A stretch of DNA of 64,000 nt from Kibdelosporangium philippinense. Lineage in GTDB: Bacteria > Actinomycetota > Actinomycetes > Mycobacteriales > Pseudonocardiaceae. The notes beneath the pieces are model-generated. The model did not search any database, was not told the origin of the DNA, and was given only the letters and a program-made list of their open reading frames with translations. The stretch covers positions 3,348,001 through 3,412,000 of the forward strand of contig NZ_JAJVCN010000001.1 of assembly GCF_021390435.2 (NCBI RefSeq), in the 5' to 3' direction. Positions within the stretch are counted from its first letter, which is position 1; each line of letters opens with the position of its first letter. Both the position numbers and the translations under genes were made by a program. Below, in pieces: positions 43,947-52,006 of the stretch.

Positions 43947-43979
43947 AGCTCGTCCTCGTCTTTCCCAGTCTTTTCCACT

Positions 43980-43992
43980 TGACCAGTGGTCA
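43980..43992. promoter_or_regulatory. Perfect palindrome TGACCA-G-TGGTCA
   Basis: Lies in the 130-bp divergent region between the STAND-WD40 gene (start 43946) and the LAL regulator (start 44077), 34 bp from the former. A likely operator or promoter element; the binding protein is unknown, though either neighbour carries an HTH. Confidence 0.45.
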
Positions 43993-44076
43993 TACCCAGT
44001 ATCCCATTGGTTGTTTTTGATTGATCGGCGGTTACGCTCCGGCGCCGATCAACGGATCTACCGTAGACACAGCGTT

Positions 44077-46518
44077 ATGGGCGAGCTGGGGATCGTCGGC
44101 CGTGCGGCGGAATTGGCGCGGATCAACTGGTTGCTTGACCACACGTCCACGCTGGTGCTCGAAGGGCCAGCGGGGATCGGTAAGACGACGGTCGTGGCGG
44201 CGGCCGTCGCGCAGGCGCGGGCGCGCGGCTGGACCGTGCTGCAGTGCAGTCCTACGCCTGCCGAAACCGGCTACGCGTATGCCGGGTTGTCGGACCTGTT
44301 CACGTCGTTGCCGGAGATTCCGGCCGTCCAGCGTCGCGCGTTCGAAGTCGCTACGCACCGCGCGGACGCTCACGAACCGGTCGACCCTCACGTGGTCGCG
44401 GCTGCCACCGTGAGCGCGTTGCGTGCGTACGGTCCGGTGCTCGTGGTCGTGGACGACGTTCAGTGGTTGGACCCGGAGACCAACGCGGTCCTGGACTTCG
44501 CAAGCCGCAGGTTGGGCGGTGCGCCCGTCGCGCTGCTGGTCGCTCGGCGCGCCGCGCGTCCAGGCGCGCCGCCCTGGGGTCCTTGTTCACAGCTGTGGCT
44601 GGACGGGTTGTCCGAGGGCGAGTTGCACGACGTGGTGTATCGGCAGCGTGGCAAGAGTCTGCCGCGGCCGACGGTGGCTCGGCTGAACGCGGTGTGCCAG
44701 GGCAACCCGCAGATGTTCCTGGAGATGGCTGGCTCGGACGCGATTCCAGCGTCGCTTCTTGGTTTGGTTCCGCCTCGTCCCTCGGGTGACGTGCTGCTGA
44801 CCGCCGCGGCGATGACGTCTCCGACCGTGGAAGGGCTGTGCGCGGCGCTGGATGACGACGTGGCCGCTGAGCTTGAGGCAGGTGAGCTCGCTGGGCTCAT
44901 CGAGATTGACGGCAACGACGTCAGGTTCGTCCACCCGCTGTTCGCGGAGGTGATCTATGGCGAGGCCGCCGCGCCACGGCGACGGGCCGTGCATCGTCGC
45001 CTCGCCGAGGTCTCGCGAGACCCTCGGCATCTCGCGTTGGGCGTGATCGGGCCGTCTGAGCCGGTCGCTCAGATGTTGGAGGACGCGGGCGGCGTGGACA
45101 TGCTGCGGCTGTCGCTGGCCAAGACGCCGAGCCAGGGCCCCCGCGGCAGGCGTGTGGTGTCGCTCGCCGAGGCACTGTTCTCTTCCGGCGACCTTGATGC
45201 CGCCCGGGAGTTGCTTGAGGAGGAAATACCCGGGTTGGCTGGGCCGTTGCGAGCGCGGGGGCTGATGGTTCGCGGCACGATCGCGTGGTATCAGGAAAGC
45301 AGCGTGGTGGCGGCGAAACTCCTGGAGTCAGCCCTCGATGACGCCGATGAGGAACTGACTGGTGAGCTGCACTCGCGGCTTTCGGTGTTCTACGAGAACG
45401 ACCGGGCCGAGGCCCACCGGCATGCCGAAGCAGCGGTGGCGACGCATCCGGACGCGTTCGCCAACCTGTCCTATATCGAGACGCAGCTCGGCCTGCCACC
45501 TCGGCAAGTCGACAATGGCACGTGGCACCTCGCCGTTGACTCCACAGTGGACCGTGCGCGGGACTGGTTCACCACCAGGCTCGCGTCCAGCCGGGACGTA
45601 CCCAGCGAGGCCGATCTGCTTGTCCGGCTCGGCGAGGTCGAGCTGATCGCCGACAACCTCGTTGCCGCCCGGGACTACGCCAAAGCAGCAGCTACCGCAG
45701 CTCTGCAACTCGGCCAACCGTTCGCGGACTCCGCGCTCCGATTGCGCGCCCTTGTCGATGCTTATCGAGGCGACCTCACCGCGGCCAAACAGGTAGCGGA
45801 GGATGGCGCGGACCGGGCCGAAGCCAGCGGTGAACTCGCCGTGGCCGTCGAGTACCTGCGCGTGCTCGCCTTCATCGCCGCTTCCTCAGGCGATCCCGAA
45901 GCCGTCGTCGCGTACACCGGACGCAGCCGCCGACACCTCGAAACCATGGGAATCAAGGAGCCGATCGGGCGCCACGACCCCGCGGCCGAGCGGATCTGCG
46001 CGTTGGCCGAGCTCGGCCGGATCACGGAAGCCTCCGCCGAACTCGCCGCCTTCGAACAGCGTTATGCGCGGTTCCCGCGGCCGTGGATGGAGCCGGTGAT
46101 CGCACGTGCCCGTGCGACGATCAGCGGTGCAGCGCTTGAAGTTTCCCCGCAGTGGGGACAGTTCGAGCAGGCTCGGGCCTTGGTGCTGCGCGGCCGTTTG
46201 CTCCGCCGCGCCCGGCAACCCGGCGCAGCCGCGGCAGCACTCACCGAAGCCGAATCGATCCTGACATCCCTCAACTACCTGGTGTGGGTGGAGATGGCTC
46301 GCGCCGAACTGGCGAGAGTCAGCCGTCGCCGAACCGCGGCCGCCCAGCTGAGCGAAACCGAACAACGCGTCGCCGAACTGGTGGTCACCGGCATGACCAC
46401 CAAGCAGGTGGCGGCAACCCTGTTCATGAGTCCGCGGACGGTCGAGTCGCACGTTGCCCGTTCGTACCGGAAGCTCGGCATCCATTCCCGCGCCGAACTC
46501 GGGCGGGTGATCGGGTAG
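44077..46518 (+). CDS. LAL-type LuxR family transcriptional regulator
   Basis: 813 residues from ATG 44077. An AAA ATPase domain with P-loop GPAGIGKTT (30-38) and Walker B VLVVVDDVQWLD is followed by helical TPR-like repeats and a C-terminal LuxR HTH (LSETEQRVAELVVTGMTTKQ, MSPRTVESHVARSYRKLG). LAL regulators bind ligand and ATP to activate transcription. Targets unknown. Confidence 0.9.
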   Translation: MGELGIVGRAAELARINWLLDHTSTLVLEGPAGIGKTTVVAAAVAQARARGWTVLQCSPTPAETGYAYAGLSDLFTSLPEIPAVQRRAFEVATHRADAHEPVDPHVVAAATVSALRAYGPVLVVVDDVQWLDPETNAVLDFASRRLGGAPVALLVARRAARPGAPPWGPCSQLWLDGLSEGELHDVVYRQRGKSLPRPTVARLNAVCQGNPQMFLEMAGSDAIPASLLGLVPPRPSGDVLLTAAAMTSPTVEGLCAALDDDVAAELEAGELAGLIEIDGNDVRFVHPLFAEVIYGEAAAPRRRAVHRRLAEVSRDPRHLALGVIGPSEPVAQMLEDAGGVDMLRLSLAKTPSQGPRGRRVVSLAEALFSSGDLDAARELLEEEIPGLAGPLRARGLMVRGTIAWYQESSVVAAKLLESALDDADEELTGELHSRLSVFYENDRAEAHRHAEAAVATHPDAFANLSYIETQLGLPPRQVDNGTWHLAVDSTVDRARDWFTTRLASSRDVPSEADLLVRLGEVELIADNLVAARDYAKAAATAALQLGQPFADSALRLRALVDAYRGDLTAAKQVAEDGADRAEASGELAVAVEYLRVLAFIAASSGDPEAVVAYTGRSRRHLETMGIKEPIGRHDPAAERICALAELGRITEASAELAAFEQRYARFPRPWMEPVIARARATISGAALEVSPQWGQFEQARALVLRGRLLRRARQPGAAAAALTEAESILTSLNYLVWVEMARAELARVSRRRTAAAQLSETEQRVAELVVTGMTTKQVAATLFMSPRTVESHVARSYRKLGIHSRAELGRVIG

Positions 46519-46533
46519 CCGTAATCTATTGCC

Positions 46534-47844
46534 ATGACTGCAGAAGAGCGTTCGGCTCAGATCGCTGACGTCCTGTCGACTGAGTTCGCAGCGCTGATCG
46601 CCTTGGACCGCGCCGCGTTCCGCCGTAAGTTCCGCAAGATGGCGGCTTCGCCGTTCGCGTTCTACCGTGGCAGTGCCTGTCTGTTCTACGCGGACATGAC
46701 CGGCAGGTACGCCGCCACCGATTTTCTTGACTCGGAAACCAGCCGGGTGTGGATCCATGGTGACCTGCACGCGGAGAACTTCGGAACGTACATGAACGGT
46801 TCCGGACGGCTCGTGTTCAACGTCAACGACTTCGACGAGGCCTACGTCGGACCGTTCTCATGGGACCTCAAGCGCCTCTCCGCCAGCGTCGCCTTGATCG
46901 GTTACGCGAAGGCCTTATCAGACAAGGTGATCACCGACCTGGTCACCCGATTCGCAACGGCGTATCTGACCGAACTGCGGGCAATCGTCGCCGGCGGAGA
47001 AGAGGCGATCGGCTCGATCACCCTCGACAACGCCAACGGCGTCCTGCTCAGGGTGCTCCAGCGCGCCCGGCTCAACACCCGCGTCGAACTGCTCGCCGAT
47101 CAGACCACACTAGACAACTACGAACGGCGTTTCGCCGACGGTGACGGCGTTTTTCGGATCGACGAGGACACGAAGCAGGCCGTTCTCGCTTCGTTCGAGA
47201 ACTACCTCGGCACACTCCCCCACCCGGCGACCACCCTGCAGTCAGTGGCCACCCAGGTCAAGGATGTGGTGCTGCGTAAGGGAGTCGGCATTGGCTCTGC
47301 CGGGCTGCCGTCGTACAACCTCCTGCTGGAGGGGCACACCGAAGCACTGGAAAACGACGTCGTGATCTACATGAAGCAGGCCCAGGTCCCTGCCGTCGCC
47401 AGGCACATCTCGGACGCGTCCGTGCAGGGGTACTTCAAGCACCAAGGGCACCGGACTGTGGAGTCCCAGCGGGCGCTGCAGGCGCATGCCGACCAGTGGC
47501 TGGGTTACACGGAGTTCAACGGCATCGGTCAGATCGTCGCCGAGGTGTCGCCTTATGCGGCCGATTTGGACTGGTCGGACGTGAACGAGCCGGAAGAACT
47601 GTCCGGTGTGATCGGTGACCTTGGCCGCGCGGTGGCCAGGATGCACTCGGTCGCCGACGACGAGTCCGGGCACGATCTTGTCGACTTCGCGACCGAAGAG
47701 GCGATTGTGGCCGTAGTGGACAAGGATGAAGACGGGTTCGTCGCGCACCTGGTCGACTTCGCCCACGCCTATGGCGCGCAGACCCGCCAAGACCACCAGA
47801 GCTTTGTGGACCTGTTCCGCAACGACCAGATGCCCGGCCTTTAG
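46534..47844 (+). CDS. DUF2252 family protein (kinase-like fold)
   Basis: 436 residues, typical length. HGDLHAENFG (75-84) and NDFDEAYVGPFSWDL look like the catalytic loop and metal site of aminoglycoside-phosphotransferase-like kinases. The substrate of DUF2252 is unknown. It starts 15 bp after the LAL gene, so probably cotranscribed. Confidence 0.88.
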   Translation: MTAEERSAQIADVLSTEFAALIALDRAAFRRKFRKMAASPFAFYRGSACLFYADMTGRYAATDFLDSETSRVWIHGDLHAENFGTYMNGSGRLVFNVNDFDEAYVGPFSWDLKRLSASVALIGYAKALSDKVITDLVTRFATAYLTELRAIVAGGEEAIGSITLDNANGVLLRVLQRARLNTRVELLADQTTLDNYERRFADGDGVFRIDEDTKQAVLASFENYLGTLPHPATTLQSVATQVKDVVLRKGVGIGSAGLPSYNLLLEGHTEALENDVVIYMKQAQVPAVARHISDASVQGYFKHQGHRTVESQRALQAHADQWLGYTEFNGIGQIVAEVSPYAADLDWSDVNEPEELSGVIGDLGRAVARMHSVADDESGHDLVDFATEEAIVAVVDKDEDGFVAHLVDFAHAYGAQTRQDHQSFVDLFRNDQMPGL

Positions 47845-47853
47845 CCTGGTCAC

Positions 47854-47903
47854 CCCTCGTGAGTGGTTAGCAGCGTTAGAACACGCGTAACCACTCACGA
47901 GGG
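47854..47903. terminator. Strong bidirectional terminator
   Basis: CCCTCGTGAGTGGTTA (47854-47869) and its perfect reverse complement at 47888-47903 form a 16-bp stem, followed by TTTTA. It separates the converging DUF2252 and NlpC/P60 genes. Confidence 0.85.
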
Positions 47904-47905
47904 TT

Positions 47906-48904
47906 TTAGATCCGGCGGGCCGCGCGGAAACCACGGGAGTACATGCCGCCATCGTCCAACAGGGACGTTCCACCGACGTCGCCGAGGGTCGGGCCGTTGA
48001 CGCGTTCGCGGCTGGACATGAACCTGTGCCGCCCGTCGGAGTCGACACCGAGGTAGATGCCCGCGTGGTCGAGTTCGTCCGCGCCGCCCTCGACCTCGAA
48101 GAACACCAGGTCCCCTGCTTGCAAGGTCTCGAATGTGGTGCTGCGCCGCCCGGTGTTGGGAATCGGCGTGACCCCTGGCCCGAACTCAGCCATCGCGTAC
48201 GCCCGTCTCGGCAGCCCTGGGCCGGGGGTGTTCGTGCCAAGCAGCGGGAAATCGTGGCGGTAGCCGTACACCAGCCGAACGAACCCTGAACAGTCGACGG
48301 CACCATAGTGCTTGCTGTCGGGTTTGGTCCGCGTGCCGTCCTCGAATTCCCATGGCACGCCTAAGTAATCGTAGAAGTCCGAGCGTTCTAAGCGGCCCGC
48401 GCCCGTCGCCGCCACCGGGCCGAAGGCGGCGTCGCCGCGGAACCGTACGCCCTCGGCATTCTTCTGCGCGGCGGCGCCGTCGATGTATTCCATTGCCACT
48501 GCGAGGATGTCCGGGCTGGTGTCGCGCAAGGCTTTGGTCAACCATGGCTGGAACCAGGAGGCTTGTTCGTCGCCTTGACGCCATGGTTGCGGCGCCAGGC
48601 GTACCCAGGCGTCGGTCGTGACTTCGGCTTTGGTGGCTTTGGGCTCGCCGAATGTCCTGCTCGCGCCGGTGATCACGACCGTCCTCGCGCCGTCGGTCAT
48701 CGTCGCGGCCACGGCCGTTCCATTCCGGACGACCGTGCGCGCCGGATTGTCCAGCCGCTCGAAGGTGTAGCCCTCTTGTTGTTTCGACGTCACGGATTGA
48801 GGTGCCGTGGAGCTGCTCTGGGCCGGTTCCTGATCAAAGTAGACGAAGGCAACGGCGGCCACACCGATTGCCACGATCAAAGCGATCGTCGCGATTCTGG
48901 ACAT
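47906..48904 (-). CDS. NlpC/P60 family peptidase, membrane-anchored
   Basis: 332 residues. An N-terminal hydrophobic anchor (IATIALIVAIGVAAVAFVYF), a spacer domain, then the NlpC/P60 domain with Cys205 (AVDCSGFV) and His280 (LDHAGIYLG). Such enzymes cut gamma-glutamyl bonds, either in peptidoglycan or, given the position 18 bp downstream of pgsC, in poly-gamma-glutamate. It is the last gene of the pgs unit. Confidence 0.88.
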   Translation of the reverse strand: MSRIATIALIVAIGVAAVAFVYFDQEPAQSSSTAPQSVTSKQQEGYTFERLDNPARTVVRNGTAVAATMTDGARTVVITGASRTFGEPKATKAEVTTDAWVRLAPQPWRQGDEQASWFQPWLTKALRDTSPDILAVAMEYIDGAAAQKNAEGVRFRGDAAFGPVAATGAGRLERSDFYDYLGVPWEFEDGTRTKPDSKHYGAVDCSGFVRLVYGYRHDFPLLGTNTPGPGLPRRAYAMAEFGPGVTPIPNTGRRSTTFETLQAGDLVFFEVEGGADELDHAGIYLGVDSDGRHRFMSSRERVNGPTLGDVGGTSLLDDGGMYSRGFRAARRI

Positions 48905-48922
48905 GTCACATCCTGCCTTTCG

Positions 48923-49405
48923 TCATGTGGTCGGCACCAATCCGATCAGGACACCGCTGATCAAAACGCCATAGCTGGCCAAACTGACCGCGGCCGTGCT
49001 CAGCACTGTGGCAACCGGCGGCTGCCGCACAAGCTGGTACGCGATCAACCCTGGCACAACGAAACCGAGCGTCTGATGGGCGAACAACAACGGAAAATCG
49101 CTCTGGATCAACACGAACAACGAGGTCTGCAGGAGCACACCGGTCAGGACGACCGAGGCGAACAGCCGCTTGCCATACAGGATGACCACTCGTTGCAGGA
49201 CTTTGGTCAGGATGAAGGTCGCGATCGTCGTGCCGACGATAATGCCTGCGCGGCGATAATCCTCGACCATTGTCAACGCGATCCAGCCGGGGGTGATCAT
49301 CCCACCTGGCGAGAGGTTGGTTGCCAGGTAGCAACCGAGGGAGAAGACGAGTCCGATCGCGAGCCCGAGGGTGGCGACTTCGCTCAGCAGGTTACCCGTG
49401 ATCAT
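48923..49405 (-). CDS. pgsC: Poly-gamma-glutamate synthesis membrane protein PgsC/CapC
   Basis: 160 residues, nearly all hydrophobic with about five membrane segments, including NLSPGGMITPGWIAL, the conserved PgsC/CapC motif. PgsC forms the membrane part of the polymerase with PgsB. Its ATG overlaps the original pgsB stop by ATGA, so it depends on pgsB translation, which the IS now interrupts. Confidence 0.88.
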   Translation of the reverse strand: MITGNLLSEVATLGLAIGLVFSLGCYLATNLSPGGMITPGWIALTMVEDYRRAGIIVGTTIATFILTKVLQRVVILYGKRLFASVVLTGVLLQTSLFVLIQSDFPLLFAHQTLGFVVPGLIAYQLVRQPPVATVLSTAAVSLASYGVLISGVLIGLVPTT

Positions 49406-49598
49406 GAGGTTGTCCCCGGTGGTCTACGGGGTAATGGGGTTGTCTCATGGGTCCACCGTGGAACGGGACTCGGCCGGAATCCAAGAGGCTTTTGTGGCAC
49501 TACAACCGCCTCTTCCGCCGTCACCTCTTTCAGCTCCTTCAACCCTTGCAGGAGCACTTCTCCTTGTCCGTGGATATTGCCGATCGTCACAAGCGAAA
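49402..49598 (-). pseudogene. pgsB: pgsB, 3' fragment
   Basis: Encodes the PgsB C-terminus, starting VSLVTIGNIHGQGEVLLQ and ending with a Pro/Arg-rich tail. The GNIHGQGE segment is conserved in PgsB/CapB. It joins in frame to 52004-50909 once the IS and one CCTC copy are removed. Confidence 0.85.
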
Positions 49599-49653
49599 CC
49601 TCTGTGCTTCCCCTCGTAGCGTGGAGACCTGAACCAAGAGAGATGATCAGGTC

Positions 49654-49971
49654 GTGGGAGATAAGAGGCGCCGGTTTGATCCGGAGTTTCGGGCGGGTGC
49701 GGTGCGCATCGTGTCCGAGACCGGCAAGTCGGTGGCGCAGGTCGCACGGGATCTGGGGATCAGCGCGTACACCCTGCACAACTGGGTACAGGCCGACCGG
49801 CGCCAGACCGGGCAGCCCGCAGACGGGTTGAACGAGGCCGAGCGTGCGGAGTTGGCCCGGCTGCGGGCCGAACGAGCACAGTGGGCGAAGGAGAAGGCCG
49901 AGTTGGAGATGGAGCGTGATGTGCTCAAGCGCTCCGTGGTCCTGTGGGTGAAGGACGCGATGAACCAGTGA
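49654..49971 (+). CDS. IS3-family transposase OrfA
   Basis: 105 residues from GTG 49654. An HTH (SVAQVARDLGISAYTLHNWV) is followed by a leucine-zipper-like coiled coil (LARLRAERAQWAKEKAELEM). Its stop overlaps the orfB start by GTGA, so orfB may be translated by coupling; no A-rich slippery run is visible. Confidence 0.88.
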   Translation: MGDKRRRFDPEFRAGAVRIVSETGKSVAQVARDLGISAYTLHNWVQADRRQTGQPADGLNEAERAELARLRAERAQWAKEKAELEMERDVLKRSVVLWVKDAMNQ

Positions 49972-50879
49972 TCGTGGCGGAGTTCATCGCGTCCCAGAGG
50001 ACCAAGCACGGTGTCCCGCATGCGATCGCCTGCCGGGCCTTGGAGGTCTCGCAGTCCTGGTTCTACAAGTGGATCAACCGCAAGCCCACTGCCCGTGATC
50101 AGCGGCGGGAGCAGTTGGATGAGCAGATCAGGAGGTTGTTCACTGTTTCGGGTGAGACCTATGGCAGTCCCCGGATCACCCGTGACCTGCGGGAGGCCGG
50201 CTGGAAGGTCTCGGAGAACACCGTGGCGGCGCGGATGGTCGAGCTCGGTCTGGCCGGACGACCGCCGAAACGCCGGCGGTCGCTGACCCGGCCGGGGAAA
50301 CGGCCAGTGGCTCGCGATCTGGTTCGGCGGAACTTCACCGCGGTGGCACCGGATGTGTTGTGGTGCGGGGATGTCACGCAGATCGACACCGATGAGGGGC
50401 CGCTGTATCTCGCGACCACTGAGGATCTGTTCTCCCGCCGGATGCTGGGTTACGCGATGTCCGCCCACCATGACGCGGCTGTGGTGGTGGCGTCGCTGCG
50501 GATGGCCGCGACCACCCGGGGCGGGGACGTGGACGGGGTGATCTTCCATACCGACCGCGGATCGGAATACACCGCCGCAGCGACCGCGGCGGCCTGCCGG
50601 ACGCTGGGTGTGGTGCAGTCGATGGGCCGGGTCGGGTCCGCATTGGACAACGCCGCGGCCGAGGCGTTCAACAGCACACTCAAGGTCGAATTCGTACACC
50701 GACACCGGTTCACTACCCGAGCTGAGGCGCGGATCAAGGTCGCGACCTGGATCGCGGACTTCTACAACACCACCCGCCGGCACAGCGCCAACGACGGCCT
50801 GGCCCCGATCCCGTTCGAGCATCAGATGGCACACGCACGAGCAGTATCAGCGACGCAGGTCAGAACCGAAGTGGCATAA
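49968..50879 (+). CDS. IS3-family transposase OrfB (DDE integrase)
   Basis: 303 residues from GTG 49968. An N-terminal HTH_21 segment (RRLFTVSGETYGSPRITRDL) precedes the rve-type catalytic core with Asp in LWCGDVTQID, Asp in FHTDRGSEY and Glu in LDNAAAEAFNSTLK. It looks intact. Confidence 0.88.
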   Translation: MIVAEFIASQRTKHGVPHAIACRALEVSQSWFYKWINRKPTARDQRREQLDEQIRRLFTVSGETYGSPRITRDLREAGWKVSENTVAARMVELGLAGRPPKRRRSLTRPGKRPVARDLVRRNFTAVAPDVLWCGDVTQIDTDEGPLYLATTEDLFSRRMLGYAMSAHHDAAVVVASLRMAATTRGGDVDGVIFHTDRGSEYTAAATAAACRTLGVVQSMGRVGSALDNAAAEAFNSTLKVEFVHRHRFTTRAEARIKVATWIADFYNTTRRHSANDGLAPIPFEHQMAHARAVSATQVRTEVA

Positions 50880-50908
50880 ACCGTCTCCACGATCTGAGGG
50901 GATTGACA

Positions 50909-52004
50909 CCTCACCAGCCAGTCCATCCAAAACCCCGCCGAGCAACCGCGCCGGATCCCGCTTGCCGCCGAGGTCCACCACTTCCCCACGCCAATCCCCC
51001 GGAATCGCCAACCGGGCACTGCGCGTCGACTCGCCGATCAGCACGACACGATCCGGCGCGATATCCGGGATCAGGGCACCCATCTGCCCATTGCGCTCCA
51101 CCCGGTCAGCCCGGCAATTGATCACTACGTGCATCGGCCGTCCGATCGCGCCACGGTCAAGCAACTGTGTGATGTTCATCAGAGTCGACTCCGGGTCATT
51201 GGCCGCGAACACATTCGCGAACCGAAGCCGCACGCCATCCGCCTGATACCGTTGTACGGTAAGCACTCCGGGATCCGGCGCGGCGGCCCACATCCCGGCG
51301 AGCGCCGACTGTCTGTTCACTCCAAGCAAATCGGCCACGGCAAGCGCGATGGCGACGTTCTCCTTGAAGGTGATCCAGCTGAATCCGGCCATCTGCTCGT
51401 CGGTCACCGAAGACGCATCCACCGCGATCAGCGAGCAATCCCGCCGAGCGGCCTCTTCCCGCAGAATGTGCAGACGGTCCTGCTCCGCGGTCACGCACAC
51501 GCCACCAACCGGCATCGACCGGCTCAGTGAACGCGCCACGTCATCCAGGGTTGGCCCCATTTCGGCCAAATGGTCCTCACGGACGTTGCACAGCACGCCA
51601 ATGGTCGACTGGATCAGCTTGCTCTGATTGATTTCCTGCAGATCTGGTTGCACAGCCATACATTCGATTGCCAGCACGTCCGGTTTGTACGCAGCCGCAC
51701 GCCGCACAATCCAGATTTGCTCGACCACATTCGCAATCCCGAACTTCCGGTACACCGGTTCCTCGCTGCCATCGGGATGGATGAACCGCGCTGCCGTGCC
51801 GGTCGTCTTGGCCACGGTCACCAAACCGCCGCCCCGCAAAGCGCCTGCGCACAGCCGGGTGATCGAGCTCTTGCCACGAATCCCGTTGATGAGCACGCGG
51901 GTCGGGATCTGGCGGAGGCTGGCGTAGTGCCGACGCTGCTCGGCCAGCCCGAGCACGAGTAGCGCCAGGCAACTGGTCGCGAAGACCACGAAGAGGAACA
52001 ACAC
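50909..52004 (-). pseudogene. pgsB: pgsB, 5' part, poly-gamma-glutamate ligase interrupted by IS
   Basis: Starts at GTG 52004, 2 bp after the upstream gene. An N-terminal membrane segment is followed by the Mur-ligase-like ATPase core, with P-loop INGIRGKSSITRL and conserved VAKTTGTAA, CNVREDHLAEMGPT. About 365 native residues remain before the IS; the open frame then runs into the element. The intact protein would have been 430 residues. PgsB joins glutamates through gamma-amide bonds, so loss of its C-terminus probably abolishes the polymer. Confidence 0.88.
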
Positions 52005-52006
52005 CG

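Larger units (their letters stand above)
49603..50908 (+). mobile_element. IS3-family insertion sequence, 1306 bp, in pgsB
   Basis: The ends are inverted repeats (left TGTGCTTCCCCTC then GCGTGGAGAC; right, reversed, TGTCAATCCCCTC then TCGTGGAGAC; 20 of 26), flanked by CCTC at 49599-49602 and 50909-50912. It carries overlapping orfA and orfB. Excision restores pgsB exactly. Confidence 0.88.
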
